In this document: positions 18,092 through 26,059 of the stretch, piece after piece | How the letters are laid out: each line of letters opens with the position of its first letter | Numbering within the stretch: position 1 is the first letter of the stretch | Origin: Candidatus Aminicenantota bacterium | GTDB taxonomy: Bacteria; Acidobacteriota; Aminicenantia; Aminicenantales; Saccharicenantaceae | Direction of reading: 5' to 3' | Length of the DNA: 64,000 bases | NCBI GenBank assembly: GCA_014360005.1 | Contig: JACIYI010000001.1 | Coordinates: 62,001 to 126,000, forward strand | Translations under genes and position numbers: made by a program | The notes under the pieces: model-generated | The model's database searches: none | What the model saw: only the letters and a program-made list of their open reading frames with translations | Told to the model about the DNA's origin: nothing

Positions 18092-19386
18092 TTAAGTTTC
18101 TTGAGAATTATGGGAGCTAAATCCTCGATGGCCAGGTCCGGTCCATGGTCTTCCATCGCCCAGAAGAAGGCGTCATCCCAGGTGTGCATTCCCTGGAGCG
18201 AACTCCGCCCGAAGATTTCCTTTTTCCTGATGGAACCCTTGAGGTCAAAGCCCGGTTCCGGGACCACCAACAAGTCCGGCCCGCGGGCCGTGTATTTGCC
18301 GTCGTAAATTTCCTCGGCCTTGAATACCTGGCGGATGACCTTCCGGCCGTCATATTCGAGCTCGAGGAGTTTTTCGGCAATCTCCTGCTTGAGTTCTTTT
18401 TTATCCGACCTGTCCAGCCGGCCACGGGGGAATTTTTTCTTCAGATGAAGGTAGATGCGGCTGGGGTCGAGGGCAAAGGCCACAGTCTTGCTGGAGATGT
18501 CGTTGAGGCTGCGGGGTTCGGCCGAGTTGAAGGACAGATAGCCGTTCTTTTCCAGCCAGGCATTGAGGTAAACTTCCTGGACTATGCCGGTGAAACCGTG
18601 GTCGGACAGCAGGAAGATATTTTCCTCGCTCTCGTTCATTTTCTTGAAGGTGTTAATGATCTTGGCAATGATGCGGTCTATCTGCTGGTAAAAATCCAGG
18701 AAGGCCTGATGGTAAGGGTGGTTCCGGTCTTCATAGGCCGACCAGAGAAAGTGATGCAGGCGGTCGGTGCAGGTCACCACGAATTCAAAATAATCCCAGT
18801 CCTGCTCCCAGAAGTAATTGAGAGCCTTCTGGTGGCTGGCCATGGTCTTGGAAATTTCCTGCCAGAGGGTGGTAGGGTTATCGGCCACCTTGGTCGAATC
18901 CACGTCAATCTGGTAACCCATCTGTTCCAGGGTGTTGAAGTAGTTCTGGGGGAAGACCGAGCGGGACAGGTCAATGGCCACGAAACCTGACACCATGACC
19001 CCGTTAATTCTGCGGGCCGGGTAGGTGGAAGGCTGGTTGATGACGATGCTCTTGAGACCCCGGTTGGCCAGCTTGTCCCAGATGGTTTCGGCCTTGAGAT
19101 CAAGGAAATTGGGCAGCTTGAGATCGTAGGTCCCGGGTTTGAAATCGGTAAAACCGAAGATGCCATGGCTACCCGGGTTGGTCCCGGTCATGAAGTTAGT
19201 CCAGGAAACGGCCGAGATTTCGGGCAGGCTGGCTTTCATCCGGTGCAGATGGCCGATGTCCATCAGCCGGGCTACGGTGCTCATGACCCCGGACCTGGCC
19301 AGCTCCATTAGCATCGAGTGGGGCACTCCGTCCAGGCCGATAACACAGACTTTTCTTCGTGGTTTGGACTTTTTAATCACAGCCAT
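18088..19386 (-). CDS. Cytoplasmic alkaline phosphatase superfamily protein (COG3379-like)
   Basis: This 432-aa paralog has neither signal peptide nor membrane segment and starts directly with VCVIGLDGVPHSMLMEL. Other motifs are EISAVSWTNFMTGTNPGSH, LLSDHGFTG and a late GMHTWDD in place of the DHM/DHC motif of the other two. It is the first gene of the operon. A near-consensus promoter ends only about 10 bp before the ATG, leaving almost no leader, and only a weak AGGTCA precedes the start. The three paralogs thus appear cytoplasmic, membrane-bound and exported respectively. Confidence 0.82.
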   Translation of the reverse strand: MAVIKKSKPRRKVCVIGLDGVPHSMLMELARSGVMSTVARLMDIGHLHRMKASLPEISAVSWTNFMTGTNPGSHGIFGFTDFKPGTYDLKLPNFLDLKAETIWDKLANRGLKSIVINQPSTYPARRINGVMVSGFVAIDLSRSVFPQNYFNTLEQMGYQIDVDSTKVADNPTTLWQEISKTMASHQKALNYFWEQDWDYFEFVVTCTDRLHHFLWSAYEDRNHPYHQAFLDFYQQIDRIIAKIINTFKKMNESEENIFLLSDHGFTGIVQEVYLNAWLEKNGYLSFNSAEPRSLNDISSKTVAFALDPSRIYLHLKKKFPRGRLDRSDKKELKQEIAEKLLELEYDGRKVIRQVFKAEEIYDGKYTARGPDLLVVPEPGFDLKGSIRKKEIFGRSSLQGMHTWDDAFFWAMEDHGPDLAIEDLAPIILKKLK

Positions 19387-19396
19387 TGACCTGATT

Positions 19397-19424
19397 ATTA
19401 TAACATCAGGCCGGAAGCTGTCAA
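19397..19424 (-). promoter_or_regulatory. Promoter of the phosphohydrolase operon
   Basis: On the minus strand a perfect TTGACA (19419-19424) is followed after 16 bp by a perfect TATAAT (19397-19402). Transcription would begin near 19390, about four bases before the ATG at 19386, so the mRNA may be leaderless or nearly so. Confidence 0.6.
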
Positions 19425-19491
19425 TTTTTCTCGGACAACCGGCTGCTTATATTATTGATAAATAATAATTTATAAATTTAAGCCGGAGCTG

Positions 19492-20181
19492 TCAGGCTTC
19501 CGGGGCGCCAGCCTTCAGCACCTGTTCCAGGAACATTTCTTCCGGGACCGCTCCTTCCAGGGTCAGGCTGTCATTGAAGATGGTCTTGGGCACCCCGAAA
19601 ACCTCATATTTCTGGGTAAGCTCCGGGAATTCAGTGGCTTCGACCATGGCTGCCCTGACCAGCGGCGATTCCAGAGCCATCTGGTGACCCAGGCGGACGG
19701 CTACCGGGCAGTAGGGGCAGGTGGGAGTGACGAAAACCTGGATGTTCACTTCCCTGGTCAATTTTTTCAGGGCTTCTTTGGTTTCCTGGCTGAGTTCAGT
19801 TTGGCCCCGGCTGACATCAACGATGGCTTCCAGCAGGCTCATGAATTCGTAACCGGAAGGTATGCCGAAAAAGCGGATGCCGGCATCCTGCTCGCCCATA
19901 ACGATAATTGCCGGGATTTTGTCCACCTGGAATTCGGCTGCCCGGGCCGGTTCTTTATCCAGCTCATAGACGGTCAGTTTTATCCTGTCGGTCAACCCGG
20001 CCAGTTCTTCCAGCAGCTGCCTGGTTTCCGGGCAGAAGCCGCAATCTTCCTGGGGTTCGTGCCCGGGGACGATTAACGGGCTTTTCTCTTTGGTGAAATA
20101 CACCAGGTTAACCGGATTGACCAGCTCGGCCTCGAATTTTTTCCGGGTGAAGTCCCTGACTTCCTCGTTCAGTAATGACAT
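19492..20181 (-). CDS. Protein disulfide oxidoreductase (double thioredoxin fold, PDO/glutaredoxin-like)
   Basis: This 229-aa protein consists of two thioredoxin-like halves. The first carries CGFC near residue 43 and the second carries CPYC near 153, followed by a cis-Pro segment (EVFGVPKTIF). The arrangement matches the PDO family first known from hyperthermophilic archaea and also found in Aquifex, Thermotoga and some other bacteria. It catalyses thiol-disulfide exchange in the cytoplasm; no signal peptide is seen. GGAGATTAAAG precedes the ATG. It is divergent from the class III aminotransferase gene. Confidence 0.85.
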   Translation of the reverse strand: MSLLNEEVRDFTRKKFEAELVNPVNLVYFTKEKSPLIVPGHEPQEDCGFCPETRQLLEELAGLTDRIKLTVYELDKEPARAAEFQVDKIPAIIVMGEQDAGIRFFGIPSGYEFMSLLEAIVDVSRGQTELSQETKEALKKLTREVNIQVFVTPTCPYCPVAVRLGHQMALESPLVRAAMVEATEFPELTQKYEVFGVPKTIFNDSLTLEGAVPEEMFLEQVLKAGAPEA

Positions 20182-20299
20182 CTTTAATCTCCTTTATAAT
20201 GGTTTGGCAGGCAATCTGGTAATTCCTACTATTCCTATAAGTTTAATATAGATTCCGGAAGGAATCAAGCCCCCCGCCCCGGGCCGCCGGCCGGGTGGA

Positions 20300-20328
20300 T
20301 TGACTTTCAGCCGCGATTGGGCTTAAAT
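20300..20328 (+). promoter_or_regulatory. Promoter for the class III aminotransferase
   Basis: TTGACT (20300-20305), a 17-bp spacer, then TTAAAT (20323-20328). The predicted start near 20335 leaves a leader of about 37 nt before the ATG at 20372. It faces away from the disulfide oxidoreductase gene. Confidence 0.5.
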
Positions 20329-20371
20329 TAAACTTCTTTTTAATATTACGCCCCCGGCCGGCAAAAGTAAA

Positions 20372-21757
20372 ATGAAAAAGTTATTCGGCTACCTCGAAAA
20401 AGAGTACCAGAAAAAAACGACCCGCAGTGCCGCCCTGTTCCGGCGGGCCTCCCGGGTGATGGTCCGGGGCGGCAGCCACACTCTGCGGCTGTGGAAACCC
20501 TATCCTTTCTTCCTGAGCTCGGCCCGCGGGGCCGAAGTGGTCGATGTCGACGGCAACCGCTATCTGGATTACTGGCAGGGTCATTACGCCAACATCCTCG
20601 GTCATAATCCCGAAGTCATCCGGCGACAGGTGGAACCGCACTTCTCCCGCGGAGCTTTTCACACTGGCTTTGAAAGTCTGCCCCAGCTGGAGCTGGCCGA
20701 AAAAATTATAGCCAACCTCGGACAGCGGGGGCTTAAAGTCCGTTTCACCACGTCCGGTACCCTGGCCGCTACCTACGCCGTGATGCTGGCCATGGCTTAT
20801 ACCGGCCGGGAACGGGTGCTGAAAATCGGGGGTGGCTGGCACGGGGCTTCTCCTTACCTGCTCAAAGGCGTCAAGTATCACCCGACGACCGGTTTCCGCT
20901 CGGCCGATTCGGCCGGCCTGCCCTCTGATTTTTCCCGCAAGATTCTGGTCACCCGCTTTAACGATGCCCAGCACCTGTCCGATGTCTTCCGCCGACACGG
21001 GAAAAAGCTGGCGGCCTTTATCCTGGAACCCTTTATCGGGGTCGGTGGCTTTCTCTTCTGCTCGCGGGAATACCTGGAACTGGCCCGGAAGCTGGCTGAT
21101 AAATACGGCGTGGTTCTGATCTTCGATGAAATCATTTCCGGCTTCCGCTTCTGTCCTTCGGGAGTGCAGACAATCTACGGTGTCCAGCCCGATATTTCTC
21201 TGTTCGGCAAGCTGATCGGGGGTGGCCAGGCAGTTTCAGCCGTGGTCGGGCGGTCAGAAATCATGGAAGGCTGCGACCGGCCAAAAGCGGCCGGGCTGCG
21301 AGTTCAGTTTGAGGGAGGCACCTTTTCCTCGCACGAGGAATACATGAGGGCCGGACTGGCCATGCTTGACTACCTCCAGCAGCACCAGGGCCAGGTCTAT
21401 CCCTATCTGGGAGAGCAGGCCGAAAGGCTGAGAAGGGGCATCGAAAAAGTATTCCGGAATGAGGGCCTGGAAGCCGTCTGCACCGGATACGGAAACGAAC
21501 TGGTTAAAGACAGCTCCTTTTTCATGGTCAATTTCCCGCAGAAAAAAATTACCTACCGCACACCGGAGGACCTCTGGAATCCCGGGCGCTCCAGTGTCGT
21601 CCTGCGGGAAGAAGCCCTAAAGCTGGCCCTGCTCATCAACGGTGTTCACGTGGTCCACGGCGGGGGCTGTCTGTCAACCGCCCATACCCCGGAAGATGTC
21701 GACCGAACGATTGAAGCTTACGCCGCGGCCGCTCGTCTCTTCCGGCGCTATCTATAA
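20372..21757 (+). CDS. Class III aminotransferase (glutamate-1-semialdehyde aminomutase-like)
   Basis: This 461-aa PLP enzyme has the HemL-type opening RASRVMVRGGSH, followed by VDGNRYLDYWQGHYANILGH. FTTSGTLAATYAVMLA is the cofactor-phosphate loop, LIFDEIISGFR carries the PLP-ring Asp, and LFGKLIGGG holds the PLP lysine near residue 280. It is longer than typical GSA aminomutase (about 430 aa) and no heme biosynthesis gene is nearby, so an aminotransferase on another substrate is as likely as tetrapyrrole synthesis. No Shine-Dalgarno sequence is evident before the ATG. Confidence 0.82.
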   Translation: MKKLFGYLEKEYQKKTTRSAALFRRASRVMVRGGSHTLRLWKPYPFFLSSARGAEVVDVDGNRYLDYWQGHYANILGHNPEVIRRQVEPHFSRGAFHTGFESLPQLELAEKIIANLGQRGLKVRFTTSGTLAATYAVMLAMAYTGRERVLKIGGGWHGASPYLLKGVKYHPTTGFRSADSAGLPSDFSRKILVTRFNDAQHLSDVFRRHGKKLAAFILEPFIGVGGFLFCSREYLELARKLADKYGVVLIFDEIISGFRFCPSGVQTIYGVQPDISLFGKLIGGGQAVSAVVGRSEIMEGCDRPKAAGLRVQFEGGTFSSHEEYMRAGLAMLDYLQQHQGQVYPYLGEQAERLRRGIEKVFRNEGLEAVCTGYGNELVKDSSFFMVNFPQKKITYRTPEDLWNPGRSSVVLREEALKLALLINGVHVVHGGGCLSTAHTPEDVDRTIEAYAAAARLFRRYL

Positions 21758-21826
21758 GCAAAAGACTGCAGCCGGCAGCGGGTTTCCTGTAAGGTCCTGA
21801 TGATTTCTGACCGGCCAGCCTGGAGC

Positions 21827-24523
21827 TCAGGCCTTTTTCAGCAGGAAGTCGTATTTACCCGACTCTACCCAGAAGACTGGCCGGCGGTCCGGCTCAGCCA
21901 GGAAAACACCCAGGTCCGGGTCTTCGCACACGAATTCCTCTTTTTCCCAGATCAGGCGTCCCGATTCCAGGAGGAGATAGTCCGGCCAGAGAGTCGGCAA
22001 AGTCAGCCTGGCCCGGCTGCCGGCCGGCACCTGCAGCTCCAGGCGAAAATCGCTGGCTGTTCGCTTCCAGCTGACTGCGATTTCTCCCAGGATGGTCTGG
22101 AGCGAACACCTGACTTCTTCCAGGCCCGGGAATGGTTTGACCTGAAAGACCTTCCAGCCGGCTTCCAGCGGTTTAAGCCCGACCAGACCCTTGTAGAACC
22201 AGGCAGCCACACTGCCCAGCATGGCGTGGTTATGAGAATTCATGCCCGGCCCGGTGAGTTTCTCCCATCTTTCCCAGAGGCTGGTAGCCCCTTCTTTAAT
22301 CATGTAGCCCCAGCCCGGGTAGGAATCCTGGAGCACGATTTTCAAAGCCACCTCGGTCAGGCCGAATTTCTCCAGCACCTCAAACAGGTAGCGGGTGCCG
22401 ATTACCCCGGTATCCGGGTGATAATCATGGTGAACAGTAATCGCTTCCAGCAGCGATTTTAAGACCTCATTCTTCCTGTCTTCCGGTACCAGGTCCAGGG
22501 CCAGCGGCAGCAGGTTGGCGGTCTGGTCCGGGAAGCGGTCGACCGGGCCCTGGCGCAGGGCCTTGTACTGCCGCTCTTCCAGGAAAGCGCGATTGAAGGC
22601 GGTCTTAATCTGGCCAGCCAGCTCCAGGTACTCCTTCGCTTCTTCCTTCCGACCGACCAGCTCGCAAATTCGGGAGAAGGTCAGGACATCGTGGTAATAA
22701 GCCCAGGTGGCCACCAGTTCCAGAGGTGTTTTCTTGGGAAGCAAACTGCCCGGCTGGCACCAGTCGCCGTATTTTCCCAGGGTGAGCTGGAGGTTGCCGG
22801 TGGCCTGGCGCCGTAGAAAATCAACATAATTCTTAAGGCTCTGGAAATTCTTTCGCAGCAGGTCGCGGTCGCCGTAGAATTCATAGAGATGCCAGCATAG
22901 CCCGATGTAGGCCGAGCCCCAGGCCGGGTCAGCCGGGTAGGCCAGGGGATTGTAGGGGGGAACAAAGTCGGGCAGGCTGCCGTCCTCTTTCTGGGCCTGG
23001 CGGATCAGATTTAAAAAGTGGGCATAGAAAGCCGCCAGGTTAAAATTAAAAGAAGCGGCTTCAGCCGTGGCCAGGGCATCGCCCAGCCAGCCGTGGCGTT
23101 CGTCCCGCTGGGGACAGTCAGTCGGGATGCTCATAAGGTTGGCTCGCTGACTGGTAAGGTAACATTCCAGAATCTGATTAAGGAGCGGACTGGAGCACTC
23201 CAACCGTCCGCTTCTTTCAACCTGGCTGTGGATGAAGCAGGCTTCCAGGGTATCGGTTTCAGGGGCAGAGGGCAAGCCGGCCAGCTCCAGGTAACGAAAG
23301 CCGTGGTAGGTAAAATGAGGTTCATAAATTTCTGTCTCACCGCCCCGGCAGATGTAGACATCCGTAGCCCTGGCCTTATCGTTGGTGGCCTGGTTTAAAC
23401 TGCCGTCGGGGTAGAGAAGCTCGCCGTAACGCAGTTGAATTTCTGTGCCAGCCGGGGCCTTGACCTTAAGTTTGGCCCAGCCGGAAATATTGCGGCCAAA
23501 ATCAAAAATATATTTGCCTCCGGCCAGCGGCCTGATGGCTACCGGCTGCAGTCGTTCGGTGATTTTAATGGGTGGAATGTTCTGGGCCGAAAGCGGCGGT
23601 CCGGAAGTGGTGACCGCCTTCTTCCAGGCGGAATCGTCGAAGCCGGGCTCGGCCCAGCCCGGTTGTTCCAGGCGGGCATCGTAAATTTCACCGAAATAGA
23701 TTCCGTTTTCCCGGACGGGGCCGGGTGCTGCCTTCCAGCTTTCATCGCTGGTGATGATGTCCAGCCCGCCCTTCTCGTAGTAGATTTCCAGCCGGAAAAT
23801 CAACCGGGGCTGGCCGTAACCGTATTTCTGGATATGGCGGCCGTTGCCGAGGATGACCCCGATGGCGTTAACCTCCTGGATAAGGCTGGTGACCTCATAG
23901 CTGCTATAAAGAGCGGTCTTGCGGTAATCCGTCCAGCCGGGGTCCAGCACCCGGTCGCCAATTTTCTGACCGTTGAGAAACAGGCAGTAATGCCCGAGAC
24001 CGCTGAGGTAAATCATGGCTCTAGTGGCCCGGCCCCGACTCTTAAATTCTTTACGCAGGTAAATTCCCTTGTACTGAACGTCGGGTTTTTCATTCCGGCC
24101 GAGAAGGACGGTGGTCGGCCCGGTGTAGGTCTCAGCCCTGTCCATTGTGATCCAGCTGGCCTTGAACTTGGAGCTGCCCATAAAGCCGGTGCTGAAGACG
24201 GCAATATCGCTGTAAGGGCTGACCTGGCCGGAGCTATTCCACCAGCGGACCCGCCAGTAATATTTCTGGCAGCTCAGGAATTCTTCGCCGCCGTAGACAA
24301 TGTGGGTGGAATCCTGGCTGTTAACCTTCCCGCTGTCCCAGTAATCGCCCATTTCTTTTTCGCAGAATTCCCGCTCGGAAGCCACAATGATCTGATAGGC
24401 GGTCTGACGGTCGCCGCGGAAGTCGCTTCTGATTTTCCAGAAAAACCGCGGCCTGGGTATTTCCAGAAGCTCCGGTTCTTTCAGGTATTCAACTCTCAGG
24501 TCAAACGGTTGAGGTAGGGACAT
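21827..24523 (-). CDS. Alpha-L-rhamnosidase, GH78 family
   Basis: This 898-aa glycoside hydrolase releases terminal L-rhamnose. The N-terminal region PFDLRVEYLKEPELLEI and the beta-sandwich up to about residue 400 fit the family. The (alpha/alpha)6 catalytic domain carries TDCPQRDERHGWLGDA near 470 and GATSLWERWE near 755, which hold the conserved acidic residues. There is no signal peptide, so it probably works in the cytoplasm on imported rhamnosides. CAGGAG lies 6 nt before the ATG. Rhamnose isomerase and rhamnulokinase genes lie upstream on the same strand, with the HEAT/HD-GYP pair between. Confidence 0.9.
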   Translation of the reverse strand: MSLPQPFDLRVEYLKEPELLEIPRPRFFWKIRSDFRGDRQTAYQIIVASEREFCEKEMGDYWDSGKVNSQDSTHIVYGGEEFLSCQKYYWRVRWWNSSGQVSPYSDIAVFSTGFMGSSKFKASWITMDRAETYTGPTTVLLGRNEKPDVQYKGIYLRKEFKSRGRATRAMIYLSGLGHYCLFLNGQKIGDRVLDPGWTDYRKTALYSSYEVTSLIQEVNAIGVILGNGRHIQKYGYGQPRLIFRLEIYYEKGGLDIITSDESWKAAPGPVRENGIYFGEIYDARLEQPGWAEPGFDDSAWKKAVTTSGPPLSAQNIPPIKITERLQPVAIRPLAGGKYIFDFGRNISGWAKLKVKAPAGTEIQLRYGELLYPDGSLNQATNDKARATDVYICRGGETEIYEPHFTYHGFRYLELAGLPSAPETDTLEACFIHSQVERSGRLECSSPLLNQILECYLTSQRANLMSIPTDCPQRDERHGWLGDALATAEAASFNFNLAAFYAHFLNLIRQAQKEDGSLPDFVPPYNPLAYPADPAWGSAYIGLCWHLYEFYGDRDLLRKNFQSLKNYVDFLRRQATGNLQLTLGKYGDWCQPGSLLPKKTPLELVATWAYYHDVLTFSRICELVGRKEEAKEYLELAGQIKTAFNRAFLEERQYKALRQGPVDRFPDQTANLLPLALDLVPEDRKNEVLKSLLEAITVHHDYHPDTGVIGTRYLFEVLEKFGLTEVALKIVLQDSYPGWGYMIKEGATSLWERWEKLTGPGMNSHNHAMLGSVAAWFYKGLVGLKPLEAGWKVFQVKPFPGLEEVRCSLQTILGEIAVSWKRTASDFRLELQVPAGSRARLTLPTLWPDYLLLESGRLIWEKEEFVCEDPDLGVFLAEPDRRPVFWVESGKYDFLLKKA

Positions 24524-24607
24524 GAAGCACTCCTGTTTTTTGGTTAAGCGGGCTGAACCCGAAGGCGGTCGCCCGAAAACTTTTTGCCATCTCTTCTATC
24601 CATCTTT

Positions 24608-26059
24608 TTACATGGCCTGAGCCAGGAAATAATCCGGGACTTCCAGACCGTAATCTTCCGGGTTAATTTCCTTGACGATTGTCCTCCGGAATTTTTTGGT
24701 CTGGGGGTCAACCTCGGTCAGGTCGACCACCTCGCCGTCAACCTTCTGGCCCTGGCTGTCGACAATTATCTTCACCCTGGGTCGCAGCAGGAACCTGGTT
24801 TCCTGGTTGTTTTCCACCACCAGACCTATCTCCCCGGTATTCAGCAGAACCAGCGACCCAACCGGGAAGAGGCCCATCATCTGGACGAAGGTCTTGAGGA
24901 TGACCGGGTTAAACTCGGTGCCGATGTTTTCCAGCATCAGGCTCAGGGCTTCGGCCCGGGTGAAGGTCTTCTTACGGTAAACCCGCTTGGTGGTGATAGC
25001 ATCAAAGAAATCGCAAACCTTTACGATCCGGCTGTAGAGGTTGAGGTCGTGCTTTATCCGGAACCGGGGGTAGCCGGTCAGGTCTTCCTTGATGTGATGC
25101 TCCATGGCCACGTGGATGGCACTGACCGGCAGCCGGCGGAAATCCCGCAGCTGGACCAGCTTTTCCGCTCCCTGGTGAGGGTGGAGCTCCATGATTTTTC
25201 TCTCGTCTTCAGTCAGCTGTCCCGGCTTGTTGAGAATCTCAAGCGGTGTATCTATCTTGCCCAGGTCGTGGAAAAAAGCGGCCAGCCCCAGGTCGACCAG
25301 CTCAGCTCTGGACAGACCCAGGCGACGGCCCAAGGCTACGGCCAGCAGACTGACGTTGACCGAATGGTTCAGGGTGTACTCGTCGTGGTTCTTGATGGTG
25401 GTCAAGCCCAGCAGGAAGGATTCGTTATCGACCAGGTGGTTGAAGATGGACTGGATAAGGCGGCGGGTGGTGTTGAGCTTGATCTGCTCGTTCTCTTTAT
25501 TTCTCTCGGACACCTCCCGCAGATGCAGGATGCTCAGGAAAAACAGGCGGGCAGCGCTTCTCTCAGGGCTGGGCAGCTTTTCTGAAGCCTCCAGTTTCTC
25601 CAGCCTGACTTTTTCCATTCCCTGCTGGCTCAGCTCGCTGACTATGTCCTCAAAAGGGGTACTGGAAGTCCTCTTCAGGCAGAGGATGTTGACCACGGTC
25701 AGGAGTTCTTCCGGCGAGATATCCGGTTCTAGCGACAGCAGCCCGATTTCCCTCTTGCGGAATTCTTCCAGCAAGAACTTAAAAATCGGGTAGTTAGCCA
25801 GGGAAAATTTCAGCCGGCTCTGGTTGAAGAAAATTGATTCCCGCTTGATCTTGAAATTTATCTCGGGGGTAGCAGCCTTCAATTCCTGCAGGTTCTGGTA
25901 GAGCAGACCAGTCTGTTCTTGCAGCAGCTCGTTATTTTCGGCATAAAGTCTCAGTATTTTGAAAACTATGTAAAAACGGACCAGGAAGTTGATAGCCAAT
26001 TTCTGCAGCTGCGGGCCGCTGACATTCTTTTCTTCCGCTTGAGTTCTGTCTTCGGTCAT
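24608..26059 (-). CDS. HD-GYP domain protein
   Basis: This 483-aa protein is a likely cyclic-di-GMP phosphodiesterase or related HD hydrolase. The C-terminal half has HSVNVSLLAVALGRRLG, FFHDLGKIDTP, LHPHQGAEKL, EHHIKEDLTGYPRF and ICD-type metal-site residues, matching HD-GYP order. The canonical HHERxDGxGYP is altered to HHIKEDLTGYP. The N-terminal about 170 residues form a separate helical/beta module resembling the N-terminus of the overlapping HEAT protein. It overlaps that upstream gene by 4 bp, implying coupled translation and probably a joint function. Confidence 0.85.
   Translation of the reverse strand: MTEDRTQAEEKNVSGPQLQKLAINFLVRFYIVFKILRLYAENNELLQEQTGLLYQNLQELKAATPEINFKIKRESIFFNQSRLKFSLANYPIFKFLLEEFRKREIGLLSLEPDISPEELLTVVNILCLKRTSSTPFEDIVSELSQQGMEKVRLEKLEASEKLPSPERSAARLFFLSILHLREVSERNKENEQIKLNTTRRLIQSIFNHLVDNESFLLGLTTIKNHDEYTLNHSVNVSLLAVALGRRLGLSRAELVDLGLAAFFHDLGKIDTPLEILNKPGQLTEDERKIMELHPHQGAEKLVQLRDFRRLPVSAIHVAMEHHIKEDLTGYPRFRIKHDLNLYSRIVKVCDFFDAITTKRVYRKKTFTRAEALSLMLENIGTEFNPVILKTFVQMMGLFPVGSLVLLNTGEIGLVVENNQETRFLLRPRVKIIVDSQGQKVDGEVVDLTEVDPQTKKFRRTIVKEINPEDYGLEVPDYFLAQAM

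Noticed and set aside
20372..21757. Naming the class III aminotransferase hemL
   Set aside because: It is longer than usual GSA aminomutase and has no heme-gene neighbours, so only a similarity call is justified.
23435..24517. 360-codon plus-strand frame opposite the GH78 gene
   Set aside because: GH78 is well supported on the other strand over the same bases; GC-biased codons create long antisense frames here.
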